A stretch of 64,000 nucleotides of DNA from contig JAHDVF020000135.1 in the NCBI GenBank assembly GCA_022606425.2, positions 124,001 to 188,000 on the forward strand, in the 5' to 3' direction. A program made the position numbers and the translations under genes. Positions within the stretch are counted from its first letter, which is position 1. Every line of letters begins with the position of its first letter. Shown piece after piece: positions 51,965-61,679 of the stretch. The notes below the pieces were generated by a model. It had not been told where the DNA came from. It did no database searches and saw only the letters and a program-made list of their open reading frames with translations. Source of the DNA: Lepidostoma basale. Lineage: Eukaryota; Arthropoda; Insecta; Trichoptera; Lepidostomatidae.

Positions 51965-52080
51965 CACCAAACGTTTCGGAGATCGTTGCATATACAGGGT
52001 AGTAATAATAACTTGATGAGACTACCCTGAAGATGGAGCCTGCGACGATCTCCGAAACGTCAGTGGAGAAAGAAAAGTTT
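51965..52080. mobile_element. Hammerhead-bearing inverted repeat (ACGU type)
   Basis: Arms of about 45 bp (TCACCAAACGTTTCGGAGATCG on the left; CGATCTCCGAAACGTCAG on the right) around TAATAATAACTTGATGAG. The right arm has an intact core; the left has CUGUAUA and is damaged. Confidence 0.65.
52022..52070 (+). ncRNA. Hammerhead ribozyme-like motif, intact core
   Basis: CUGAAGA at 52027-52033, one U, stem II GGAG/CUCC with an 11-nt loop, GAAA at 52054, ACGU (minimal palindromic stem III) and C (GUC site). Stem I CUAC/GUGG pairs after one mismatch. Lies on the dpr sense strand, 0.6 kb after the stop codon. Confidence 0.65.
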
Positions 52081-52489
52081 CACAAATCTACCCAAAATCC
52101 TAATAAACATATTGCTACCAACTTTGAAAATCCATACAATTGTTTAAATTAAAGTACTTAATATTTTTTTAATTAATAAATAATTGCAAATACGTTTCTT
52201 AAATGAAATAAAATTCATTTTTCCGTCAACTACCGAATTCTTTATTTTTTTACACTAATTGTTTAGACTGTGTTAAATATATCGATTACGATAATGAAAT
52301 ATAAACATGTCGTGTTGTTATTACATTTTTTTGTATGTACAATGTATTCATATATTAATCATTTCTTTTTATATTTCGTTTGATGAGTTGTGTAAATTAT
52401 AAAAATATCAATTTTACAATGAATAAAATATAAGATAAAATGTTGTTTTATTTCATATCGCTCTGTTGAAGTCAAGGATTCTGATCTGT

Positions 52490-52600
52490 TCTTCACACGG
52501 TCCAAGGTACGCTCAGCATTTGTCCCCAGTACCACATCTCGAAAGCATCGTTTTTGGACCTCTCAAATGCTCGCAATATGGTGAATATATAGACGCCACA
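52490..52600 (-). mobile_element. LINE C-terminal scrap
   Basis: The minus strand reads NDAFEMWYWGQMLSVPWTV, the AFEMW-W-RML-PWT signature of P-like LINEs. Confidence 0.65.
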
Positions 52601-52601
52601 C

Positions 52602-53040
52602 CAAGTCCCTGGAAAAACTTCTGCAACGTCATCTTCGCCAACTACGTAGGATACGCTTGTTCCATAAGGTCTCCAATGCCGAGGTGCTAAGAAGATCCAA
52701 ATGCTCCAACATAGAGACACTGCAAACTCGCGCTCTCTTGCGCTAGTCTGGTCTTGTGCTACGCATGAACGATAACAGGCTTCCCGAAAACATATTATAT
52801 AGTGAAGTGCATACTGCAGTAAAGAGTGTAGACAGACAAACGGACTAGAAGCAGTTGGCAACCCATAGGGCGGAGTGGAGAAGAGTCGTCGCTATGTGCC
52901 AGGGGCCGGAGAGACGGAGAGGACGGGGTCCAGCCGTAGGGGCAGAATATCCCTGTCCGGAGTATGACAAAGTCTGTCGTTCTAGGATAGGACTATTTAC
53001 CCACATCAGGTGGCACAGAAGACGGACCTAGATATTTTTG
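52602..53040 (+). mobile_element. LINE C-terminal fragment with zinc-finger-like end
   Basis: The + strand reads LEKLLQRHLRQLRRIRLFHK, VSNAEVLRRSKCSNIETLQT, then after a stop the region that in this LINE group holds RMNDNRLP, and at the end (52950-53030) a C-x-C SRIGLFTHIRWHRR zinc-finger-like motif. Several frameshifts. It lies head to head with the minus fragment at 52.5 kb. Confidence 0.65.
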
Positions 53041-53099
53041 TGTTCTTTATGCTCGTACTCGCGGGCAATGGGCATTATTATTATAATATGGTGAATAAA

Positions 53100-53560
53100 A
53101 GAGTTTGAACCAGTCTTATCTTGGTCTTTGTATGGGACAGATTGCTCCCCCCGTACTATTAATATTTATTTAGGCCGCTAATTGCTGCTCGTCTACAGAT
53201 GTAGTGTAGATGGTGAAAGCGGAGAATACGGCGTGATGATCTTGGATTTAGTAATAAATAAAAAGTTTTATTTTATATGCGGCGATCGGTGCAGGAGTTG
53301 TAGCGAAGAGAGTGGTGGCAGTAGCTCAAAGCCCTTACAAGGACTGGTAGAATTTTTCATGTAGGTAGGAAGCCTCAAGCCTCAAGACGCAAAGCGAGTG
53401 AGTGTCGATTTCAAAAATACGACCGGCTTATATAAGCTTCGCGGCCCCGTGTTGCAGCGGCGTCTAGCGCCTGTGATTGGCCGCTGAGGGATGGCGTGAC
53501 AATTGACTACCGTTTCCGAGAATTTGATCGGTTTTATTTTGTCAGAGCTACTGCACACAT
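53100..53560 (+). other. Unassigned, possible promoter-like or LTR segment
   Basis: A GC-richer patch has GGCTTATATAAGCTTCGCGG at 53426 (a TATA-like box within a palindrome) followed by GCGCCTGTGATTGGCCGCTG. No gene starts behind it. It could be a solo LTR. Confidence 0.25.
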
Positions 53561-54717
53561 CTCGTCACTCTATGCGCTTTACTCCTTTCCGACTACCTTA
53601 TTTATTTTAATAAATGACAGAAACAAGTTAATATAATACAATCAATAAAACTTAAATTAACATGAAATTACTAACATTAATTTTGACAATGTAAATAAAA
53701 CGAACATATTTGTAAATAATGAACTAAACAAGAAAATAAAATAAGAATCTATTTGTACACGTCCGATACAGTCTTACTAGACATAATATAATGTAATTAT
53801 AATATTATCTTGATTAACTTATAAAAAATCCTGGTTTTGTATTTTCGAGAACGGTTTGGTTGCAACATTGCGCCCCTGTTTAGAGCTGCTGTATCAATCG
53901 CTGTATCAGTTGCTGTCCAACCTCCGATAGGAGAGGAACAAAAAGAAGAATAATTCATATTAAAAGTCACGAAAGTTTGCACATTTGCCTACACGAGTAA
54001 ATCCAATACAAATAAAAAATAAATTAATAACTTCAATAACTTAGATTCTACTAAAATTTTACACTGAAATGCTAATTTATGGTATTCTTACTTCTACTAC
54101 GAAAATAATTACCTAAAACTTTCAAATGAGAACATACAATGTTCTGTGTGAACAATTAATAAAACACATAAATTTCAATTCACCCACAATCTATTAGGTT
54201 AACAAACAGATCTAATTTACTAACTTATATAATTACATATTTTACTGTGGGAGCATTCAAAAACTATAAGCTCCAGAAAGCTGCGATGGGTATACCGTGT
54301 AAGCTCGGATTTATGGAGCTTTCGCCTGTTTGAATAAACTTTGAATTCAGGCAACAAGACAAGGGATAAAGATTATTGCCAGAACTATTATTTTGTTGAT
54401 GGTGGCTTGTTATAGTTATGGGCTCAAAGTAAGCAAAGAGATATGATTGATAGTGTACAAGGAAATCGTAGGATTAAAAAGAGCATTTTATTATTATACA
54501 TATAATGTAATGAGAATCTATAAGGTGAAAAAAACATATGTGTAAGCAGATCGAGTATGCCTTTCTTGGAGATTCACGGCAATTGACAGAAGAAAAATAT
54601 AAAAAAGTTCTTCTATCGTTGCCATTATATTGTGTATTCTGATTCATTTTTATTATAACAATGCAATTAAATATTGATTGGACCACTTTAACATATACCT
54701 TGGAGACCTGAAACCTT
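53561..54717. other. No recognised feature
   Basis: AT-rich. TTGCAACATTGCGCCCC near 53861 might be a primer-binding-like segment of an LTR element, but no partner is seen. Confidence 0.3.
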
Positions 54718-54800
54718 ACGATAAAATGAGGAAGAAATGTAAGGCAGATGATTGCATAATAAGTAAAATTAAAAAATAGTCGATTGTTTTGGACGAAACA
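54718..54800 (+). mobile_element. E-family LINE scrap
   Basis: The + strand reads DKMRKKCKADDCIISKIKK, matching NDEIRKKCKTDDCIMNKIKKG of the E copies, and stops after about 60 bp. It abuts a hammerhead-like element. Confidence 0.65.
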
Positions 54801-54857
54801 CTATGATACTTCAACATTGTTACTGTTATAATATCACAATTTCTTTTCGCGAGATTG

Positions 54858-54900
54858 TCGCGACAGCTGTTTCGCCAACCGATGTTGGCATCATCAGGTG
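54858..54900 (-). ncRNA. Hammerhead ribozyme-like motif, intact core
   Basis: The minus strand reads CUGAUGA, one U, stem II GCCAAC/GUUGGC with AUCG loop, GAAA, ACAGCUGU (minimal stem III, palindromic) and C. All catalytic-core positions are consensus and the site triplet is GUC. Stem I is weak. Confidence 0.7.
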
Positions 54901-54930
54901 TTACAATAAACTATTATTTATTTTATTATA

Positions 54931-54966
54931 ACACCTGATGATGCCAACATCGGCTGGCGAAACAGC
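54931..54966 (+). ncRNA. Hammerhead ribozyme-like motif, core intact, cleavage side damaged
   Basis: CUGAUGA at 54935-54941, one U, GCCAAC/GCUGGC stem and GAAA at 54959, then ACAGCUUUUU instead of ACAGCUGUC. The cleavage strand is lost. Confidence 0.55.
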
Positions 54967-55104
54967 TTTTTCAGCAACAATTTCTCAAGAAATACTTTCC
55001 AATATTTCTGGATCTACCCAAATAATTATTTGTTATAAAGTCACATCAATTTCGTTAATTACCATATTCTGCTCCATTTACTTATGTACATAAACTGCAA
55101 CGAG

Positions 55105-55215
55105 TTGAATTTTCTTCACATTTGATAATGCCTTAAAAGGGCGAAACATGTCATTCCCATAAAATACTCGTATAATAAAACTTCTATAAAACTGACGTTT
55201 TCATTAGTATTAATT
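55105..55215 (+). mobile_element. Hammerhead-like remnant (ACAUGU type), relative of 18.07 kb
   Basis: UUGAUAA, U, GCCUU/AGGGC stem, GAAACAUGUC at about 55141-55150, followed by CATTCCCATAAAATACTCG and AAACTGACGTTTTCATT. The core strand has two changes from CUGAUGA. Confidence 0.5.
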
Positions 55216-55269
55216 ATTAAAAACCATAACCATCAAAAAAATGAAAAAATATTTACTGTAACTGTACTT

Positions 55270-55375
55270 TTTAAAATATATTGTATATATTTAGTTTAAG
55301 TCTACTTATGTTTATGGCTTCGACTAATTTCGCCCTATCGCTGCCTTCTTCTGGTCAACAACCGCCAGTACTACG
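55270..55375 (-). mobile_element. G2-family hammerhead-like repeat, half copy
   Basis: TTTAAGTCTACTTATGTTTATGG then CTTCGACTAATTTCGCCC. The minus strand gives CAGAAGA, AGGCAGCGAUAGGGC, GAAAUUAGUC, with the palindromic ACCGGU lost. Confidence 0.45.
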
Positions 55376-55794
55376 ACATAACCTGGATGCAGTTTACACA
55401 AGACAGAGATTGACCGAAGAAGATTATTTTAATAAATCCAGATGATTTTCGACTACAGATAAAAGCGAACTATGTTTAAAACGTTTCCCTAAAACTCTTT
55501 GGAAAAGATTATGCACCCATTTCCCTGGCAATGATTTATCACCCTTTGGTATGAATTTGTTGAGTACATTTAACCTTCCCTTATCCTCGCCACCCTCCAC
55601 AGTTGGTGAGGCATCGATTACTCTGAGAGCCACCTGGGCCAGGAGACAGCCGTCGGAACAAATTGTTCCTTCAAGGACACGACACGGTGATCAAACAATT
55701 ATTTCATACTTTTGTATGAAATAATTGTTTGATCACCGTGTGGTGTTGCGCTATTTAAAATAATTTATAATTGAGTAAGATGAAAATCTATAAA
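55376..55794. other. Unassigned, with a 30-bp inverted repeat
   Basis: CACGGTGATCAAACAATTAT at 55684 is mirrored by ATAATTGTTTGATCACCGTG at 55721, a perfect hairpin with a short centre. A 69-codon minus frame (55424-55633) has no motif. Confidence 0.5.
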
Positions 55795-56440
55795 GCATGC
55801 GTAAGAAATACAACACGACGATCTCCATCGAAAAAACAAAATGTATGACCTTTTCCAAAACACCCAAAACATGTAACCTGGTTATAGAAAATCAACCCAT
55901 AGAACAGGTCAAGACCTTCAAGTATCTAGGCATAGACCTGGTGGGGGGAGCTGATCTGCGGGAAGAAATACAAGCCCAAGCAAACAAGGCAGCTGCAATC
56001 TCTGGGGCCCTAAAATCCACAATATGGAAAAACAAAGTAATGGCCATTAAGAGTGAAGTGAGAATCTATAAAGCATGCGTAAGACCAATAATAACATATG
56101 GCGTCGAAGCAAGGGCAGACACAGTAAGGACCAAACAAGTTTTGAGGACTTCCGAAATGAAGACACTGAGGACGATACCAGGCAAGACACTGAGGGATCG
56201 CGTGAGGAACACCATAATAAAAGAGATATGTGAGGTTGAGGATATTATAAAATGAAGCAGACAGCGAAAAGGGGACTGGTACGGTCATGTTCAAAGACAC
56301 CACCAGACTCGTGGGACTCGTCCTCGTGGAAGACCTTCTAAAAGATGAAAGGACAGCTGGGAATCTACTTCACAGGAGCAGTAACACTCTGGAGAACAGA
56401 CCACATAGGTCTACAATAAGGAAGAAAAAGAAGAAGAAAA
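55795..56440 (+). mobile_element. LINE C-terminal fragment, 152-codon frame
   Basis: The + frame 55797-56255 reads ISIEKTKCMTFSKTP, VKTFKYLGIDLVGGADLREEI, ISGALKSTIWKNKVM, RIYKACVRPIITYGVEA, EMKTLRTIPGKTLRDRVRN. After TGA it continues as RQRKGDWYGHVQRHH and RGRPSKR-type basic end. The frame may be read from an upstream start, but no polymerase core is present. Confidence 0.8.
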
Positions 56441-56454
56441 ATAATTAATAAATA

Positions 56455-56560
56455 AACACTCTTTTGATATCACAATTTTTATTATTCACCTTTTGAGTGT
56501 CGCGACAGCTGTTTCGCCAACCGATGTTGGCATCATCGGGTTTTACAAACAACTAAAGAT
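56455..56560 (-). mobile_element. Hammerhead-like repeat (ACAGCUGU type), near-intact
   Basis: The minus strand has CCGAUGA (U4 to C), U, GCCAAC/GUUGGC stem, GAAA, ACAGCUGUC, then CGCGACACUC. The stem II and cleavage side equal the 54.86 kb copy. The right flank (AATAATAAAAATTGTGATATC on the minus strand) is the same end as in the 2.13 kb element. Confidence 0.6.
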
Positions 56561-56939
56561 ACAAATGAAAGACGTACTATTATTACGGCAAAACACTCAT
56601 TACTATGACCATTACAGTCATTGTTAAAATAAATTATTCGAAATCTATTGACAATTTTACAAACAAAAATAACAAAGGTTGAAAAAACTGTGATAAGAAA
56701 GAACCATTATACATAATAGAAATTCAAAAAGTGAATAGCAAAAATTGTAATATCATCAATGTTATAAATTTTAACAATTAATAATGTGAAAGTATCATTG
56801 TTAATAATAGACTTACAAAACCAAAACAATGGACTATTTAAAAACACTTATCTATTTGTTTTGTTCAGCATTTTATTTTTGATACTTATACAATATTATT
56901 ATATAAGTATGCAATGTGAGTTAAAAACAGGATAGAAGG
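56561..56939. other. No recognised feature
   Basis: AT-rich. Confidence 0.35.
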
Positions 56940-57140
56940 TTACCCGCCACTTACCCGAAGCTGTTGTAGAACGCAGCGGCGCCCCTTTGCCAGCTTCGCT
57001 CAAACAATTCTTAGGCCCGCCCCCTATCTACGCAGGACTTACATTATCTGTAGAATGCACCATTCCAGAAAAAAATCAAAAGGGTATCTAGGCCGCATTT
57101 CATCCAGTTTAATTTCAATCCACTTCTATGTCCCAATCTA
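56940..57140 (+). repeat. S-family repeat, diverged copy
   Basis: CCCGAAGCTGTTGTAGAACGC, GCGGCGCCCCTTTGCCAGC and AGGCCGCATTTCATCC match the 42.7 kb copy with many changes. Confidence 0.55.
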
Positions 57141-57224
57141 ACAAAACAAAGCAAAATATGGTACATGATTTTATAGCCTATTATAAAATTGTGGAATGGG
57201 AGAGAAAACTTAAAAACAGGATAT

Positions 57225-57335
57225 ATGATTATTGTGAAGGGGGAACCGGGTCGTGTCTAGAATTGAACGCAAATCTTCTACATCAGCAGCCTAACGTTCT
57301 GCCCCCCGGCCACCACCTAGAAATTTAAACGGAAA
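57225..57335 (-). mobile_element. tRNA-like SINE fragment
   Basis: The minus strand reads GGTGGCCGGGGGGCAGAACG, GGCTGCTGATGTAGAAGATT and GCGTTCAATTC. A-box-like and B-box-like parts are about 40 bp apart, in a tRNA-like order, but the acceptor stem does not close. Not a functional tRNA. Confidence 0.45.
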
Positions 57336-57349
57336 TCTTTATTAATATG

Positions 57350-57592
57350 GTTTGGAAACATGGAAATGATGAATGAAGAAAGTACATGTTTACAATGTAA
57401 ATGGAACTATTATAGATAAAGAAGAAGACAGAATAAAACGTGGGACGATCAAATAAATCAAATATTTAATGTCGGTCACACGATGTATGAATGTTAAGGA
57501 TTCGAGAGAAGTATGTATTCAAGAATGAAAAGTGTGGCAGTCCATTCTTTCTTCCCACCCCTTCGGAGAGACATCGTGATGGTAAGTTAGTT
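57350..57592 (+). mobile_element. B-family LINE 3' end, decayed
   Basis: Frame-broken B coding end, then AAAGTGTGGCAGTCCATTC, CCCCTTCGGAGAGACATCG and TGATGGTAAGTTAG. Confidence 0.75.
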
Positions 57593-57596
57593 TTTT

Positions 57597-58025
57597 AGGA
57601 TTAATTTTATCTCAATAGAGACGAAGATGTAAATTGTTTTTTTGGAAACAGAATATGGTAGTCGAGGCGTTTACAAGACTTATGACCTGTCATTGGTTGG
57701 ATTAAGCGATCGCTTTATGTTAACAACATTCCCCATTCCGCCCTTCTTACGACCACCACGTCTGACAAATTTTTGAAAGATATGTCAAAAATTTGACAGA
57801 CGTGGTGTTGGTAAGAAGGGCAGAATGGGGAAAATTGTTAACATAAAGCGATCGTTTAACCCAACCAATGGCAGGTCATAAGTTCTGTAAGCACCTCGAC
57901 TACCATATTGTTACCAAAAAAACAATTTACAACTTCATCTCTATTGAGATACAATGAATCCTTAAAAATGATTAACCCGCAATGGGTAATATCCAATATT
58001 TGTCTACAAGTATTTGTATACATTA
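57597..58025. mobile_element. F-family foldback, complete inverted pair
   Basis: The left arm from GGATTAATTTTATCTCAATAG to TTTTTGAAAGATATG and the right arm from TCAAAAATTTGACAGACG to GAGATACAATGAATCC are about 180 bp each and nearly perfect reverse complements, with almost no loop. A B-end block (ATTAACCCGCAATGGGTAAT, CAATATTTGTCTACAAG) follows. Confidence 0.8.
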
Positions 58026-58639
58026 AAAAAAATGTTTTTTAGATATAAAAATGGGTTTGTATAAAGTAGGCAGATATAAAAACCGAATGATTATATTTAA
58101 ATATTGAATTTACGATATACAATATAATGTCTGAATTCTACGTTTTATTAATCAGCAAAAGATTCCGTAGAATCGTGTTTGTATTTTTTTAACATAGCCT
58201 TGTTTTTTTTTGGGTCATATTTATGTTTATCTTAGAATTCGATATTTGTATATAAGATAACATCAAAGAATGGATATATTTCCCAGAAAACGTGGAGGTG
58301 AGCATCTCGAAAGGAAAGTCGAACAATACATAAAGAAATAATCCAACCCCAACATTAACTTCGGATTTGGAAACACCTTGTATAAGCCAAACAAATTTCT
58401 TCTGGGGTCTAAAATTGCCCGATATCTTCTGGAGGTTAAAATAAGACGAATTCTGCTTTCGTACCCTTTCACAGCATCTCCGCAAACATTTTTCACTGAA
58501 AGAATACAGTGGATGTCCGACAACTTTTCGAACGTGTCTTTTAAAGTATCGAAAAGTTTTTAGTAAATTGTTTTACTAGTTATACTTTCTATGGCACCGC
58601 ATGTTATTCTTAGATTTGCATTTGACACTCTAAAATAGA
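58026..58639. other. No recognised feature
   Basis: Overlapping frames on both strands (58189-58563) have no motif. Confidence 0.3.
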
Positions 58640-59082
58640 TATGGATAAACGCCGTAGAAATGAGATCACTAAGAAGAATGTGCGGGAAAACGTTGTATGA
58701 TAGAATACCGAACGATGAAATAAGAAAGAAATGTAAGTCAGATGACTGCATCATGGATAAAATTAAAAAAGGATCCCTGAGATGGTTTGGACATATGGAA
58801 CGAATGGGTGAGAGTAGAATGGTTAAAAAGTTGTACACAACCAGCGTGAGTGGAAAAAGAAGCCGAGGACTACCGAGGAAAACATGGCATGACCAAATAA
58901 ATCAATCACTAAAAGGCGATCACATTCGAAGTCGGAATAATCGACGAGCGTGCATGGTACGATGTATGAATGTAGAGGAAGTTCGAAAGGTATGCCAGGA
59001 CAGAGCATTGTGGCGATCCATCTTCTCTACCTACCCCCCCGGGGAAATGGCGTGTTGGTTAGTTAGTTAGTTAGATAAAAAG
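58640..59082 (+). mobile_element. E-family LINE, 3' fragment with intact C-terminal frame
   Basis: The + frame 58660-59070: MRSLRRMCGKTLYDRIPNDEI, CKSDDCIMDKIKKGSLRWFG, HMERMGESRMVKKLYTTSVSG, RKTWHDQINQSL, RACMVRCMNVEEVRKVCQDR, FSTYPPGEMACW. Then GGTTAGTTAGTTAGTTAG. This shows the normal C-terminus and (GTTA)n tail of the family. The polymerase part is truncated away. Confidence 0.88.
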
Positions 59083-59324
59083 ATATGTTTATTCCACATA
59101 CATCTAAGAGTTCATAATACCTACATATCCTATAGGATACTTATAAAGTACTGGCGATAGAGGGCATCTATATGTCTTCTTTTCTCACCCCTTGCCTCAT
59201 TTTGGCCTATTAGAAAAGTGTGTCAAAATAGAAGCAAACGATTTTGCATGAATTTCTATGAAAACAGGTCAATTATTTTTTATATTTTATTTATAAAATG
59301 TAAAATTTACGACACTATTATAAT

Positions 59325-59610
59325 AAGACAGTCAGATAATAGACTGAGATGGACAGGTCACGTGCAGAGGATGCCGTCATCGCGAACCACAAAAAGATTG
59401 CTGGAGTGGCAACCAGGTGGTAGAAGACCAATTGGACGACCAAGGCTGCGATGGGAGGATGAAGTTGGGAGAGATGGGGCGAAATTGTTACGTTTGTCAG
59501 ATTGGAGGGTCGAAGCGGAGGACAGGAGGAGTTGGAGACGAAGAATACTGGAGGCTAAGGCTCGATATGGGCTGAAAGACCATCGAAGAAGAAGAATATT
59601 ATAATATCGC
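59325..59610 (+). mobile_element. LINE C-terminal fragment
   Basis: The + strand reads RQSDNRLRWTGHVQRMPSSRTTKRLLEWQPGGRRPIGRPRLRWEDEV, then DWRVEAEDRRSWRRRILEAKARYGL, with GAAGAAGAAGAAT at the end. A family not seen elsewhere in the window. The residues before RQSDNR are unrelated. Confidence 0.8.
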
Positions 59611-59946
59611 ATTTTTTTACTGTACACTTTTTGAGCGTATTATTGTTGGGGAACAGCTGTCATTCTCAGAAAGAGTGTAATAAAAAAATGTGTTTTTTTA
59701 TTTATTTATTTTAAAAACATACAGTGGTTATACTGTATTCCCGTTCCGGGACAAAAGGACAATTTATATACTTAATAATTACATATAAACATGTGGTACA
59801 ACAATCATAAACCATTCAGGAAATATCATAACACTGACTTAGAAACTAGAACATCCTACAAAATAATAAAGCGTTCAGGAAATATCAAAGACATTGAAAC
59901 TAAAACATATTACAAAGTTCACACAATTCCAAAAACATTCAGCATA
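59611..59946. other. No recognised feature
   Basis: AT-rich, with an imprecise repeat of AGGAAATATCA-CAT at 59817-59940 (continuing past the SINE at 60180-60260). Confidence 0.4.
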
Positions 59947-60097
59947 AACTAACTAACTAACTAACCATCACGCCGTCTCCCCGAAAGGGTAGGCAGAAAG
60001 AATGGACTGCCACGCTTTAATCGATGCGGCACTCCATCCTTCTCTTTTCGCCATCGCGAGAGACGCGGTGTGATGGGTTGCGAACCGCATCGCCAAA
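59947..60097 (-). mobile_element. SINE-like element with LINE-type 3' end, short copy
   Basis: (AACT)n tail, CATCACGCCGTCTCCCCG, AAAGGGTAGGCAGAAAG, then the SINE-specific CGATGCGGCACTCCATCC and CGCGAGAGACGCGGTGTGATG, ending after GAACCGCATCGCC. It is the closest match to the 16.8 kb 3' end. AAATATCA flanks may be the target duplication. Confidence 0.8.
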
Positions 60098-60274
60098 TAA
60101 ATATCAAAATACAGACTTAGAAACTAAAACATCGTATAAAATTACAAAAACATTTTTAGGAAATATAAAGTTAGGTTAAATATAACACAGACATAGAAAT
60201 TAAAACATGTGACAAAGTTTACAAAAAACAAAAGAATTCAGGAAATATCAGAGCACAGATAAAGACATATTACA

Positions 60275-60790
60275 AAGTTAACAAAATTATTTTTCTCCTG
60301 TCCCAATCTAAAGATAGCAGCAAGGCGATGTATCTCCTCTTCCACTCCACTCGGTCCTCGGCAACTCTCTTCAACTCCGTATAAGAGGTGCAGCCCATAT
60401 CTCGCCAAATCTGGTCTAGGTACTCCTGGCGAGGTCGTCCTCTGCCAATCGATCCCTCGACCATTCCCTCCAATACATCATACATGACCAATCCATCTCG
60501 CGCGCCTCTCCGCTTTGGTGTTCAACATGTGCCTGTTCTCTTCAACTCTGCTGAGAACCTCCTCATTTGTAACGTGGTCCCTCCATGAAACATGGACAAT
60601 TCGTCGGTAGGTCCACATTTCAAACGCCTCCAGCCTTTTGCGCTCTCTTTCGTCCAGGCACCAAGTCTCGCAGCCGTATAGTAAAGCCCTCCACACCAAT
60701 GTTTTTATTACTTGTTTTCGGAGGTTTAGGTCTATGTTATTGGATTCGAATATTTTAGCTTTCTTGTTGAAGGCATGTTAGTCTGGTGGA
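60275..60790 (-). mobile_element. LINE C-terminal fragment
   Basis: The minus strand reads ALLYGCETWCLDERERKRLEAFEMWTYRRIVHVSWRDHVTNEEVLSRVEE, then after a frame break GSIGRGRPRQEYLDQIWRDMGCTSYTELKRVAEDRVEWKRR. A separate family related to P. Confidence 0.8.
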
Positions 60791-61359
60791 AACGACTTTC
60801 GGTGTCTTTCTTTATTTCTTTTATTTATTCGTCTTTAATTATAAAAACATTTTATAACATTACATAACATTTAATAATACTGAAATATCAGTGTTTCGGC
60901 CAAAAAAATAGACTATATTTTATTTCTGTAATCTTCTTCATCTTCTTCTTCCTGGTCCTATTCCAACTCATTGTCTGTGTTGACTGTTGGGGTTGGCCCT
61001 TCTTGATCTCGGGCTGTACTTCTTCCAGTTCTGTATATCGCCTTCACTCAAGCCATTTCTCTGCAAGACTCTATTGCACTGAAACATCCAAGATTTAATT
61101 TCTGTAATGTTCGTGGTTATTATTTTATTCTTAATATTCATGTCCAAAGGCTCAAAGAGTTCGAGCCGCCCCTGAATTGGAAAGGATTTATATCGCCCTG
61201 AGGCAAATGAGATAAGAGAAGCAATATTTCCAGGCGATCAAAAATGATATCGCAAGTAAAGAATACGGACGGCGGCGCTGGGTACATTCTGTGTACATAA
61301 CATAAAATGGCGGTCAATACATAATCGGAAGGAAATTTTTTTTCAAATAAAATAATAAT
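60791..61359. other. Mostly unassigned; possible LINE-tail relic at 60930-61090
   Basis: CTTCTTCATCTTCTTCTTCC followed by a GC-richer stretch resembles the 3' ends of the Q/P fragments, but no motif is readable. Confidence 0.3.
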
Positions 61360-61555
61360 ACATTTTTAGTAATTTGTATTAACACCACTTTATTTGGTAA
61401 CACCAACCGGTTTCACTCCCGCCAGGGCTTCGTCAGGGTGAGAGAGTAAACTGTTTATTCTCTCGCCCTGGATAAGCTCCGGCGGGAGCGAAACCGGTTG
61501 GTGTTTCCAAATAAAGTGGTGTTAATACAGATTACTAAAAGTGTATTATTATTTT
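61360..61555. mobile_element. Hammerhead-bearing palindrome (ACCGGU type)
   Basis: Arms of about 90 bp (AGTAATTTGTATTAACACCAC on the left; the reverse complement on the right) with units at 61401-61440 (minus) and about 61465-61505 (plus), separated by AGAGAGTAAACTG. The arms extend well past the ribozyme cores and are nearly identical. Confidence 0.7.
61401..61440 (-). ncRNA. Hammerhead ribozyme-like motif, intact core
   Basis: The minus strand has CUGACGA, one A, a five-pair stem II with one mismatch around GGCG, GAAA, ACCGGU, U. Stem I CACC/GGUG pairs perfectly. The + partner has a perfect stem II (GCUCC/GGAGC) but CUGGAUA in the core, so the pair complement each other's damage. Confidence 0.65.
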
Positions 61556-61679
61556 ATTTAATAATGTCACACCACAAATTAAGTGCTTCATACGAAAGAA
61601 ATTATTTTCAAATATTTGTGAAATGTATACTTACATCTGTATACGAATCCTGGATTTTCACCTGTGGGTGGTTAATTTA

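Larger units (their letters stand above)
51414..52445 (+). other. Candidate dpr 3' UTR with alternative poly(A) signals
   Basis: AT-rich. AATAAA occurs near 51706 and at 52422 (GAATAAAATATAAG). Which is used cannot be told. If the distal site is used, the hammerhead-like inverted repeat at 51.97-52.08 kb lies in the sense-strand 3' UTR. Confidence 0.4.
54840..54975. mobile_element. Inverted pair of hammerhead-like motifs (ACAGCUGU type)
   Basis: Minus unit at 54858-54900 and plus unit at 54931-54966 face away from each other across a 36-bp AT-rich spacer that is itself mirrored (GTGTTACAATAA against TTATTATAACAC). Confidence 0.7.
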
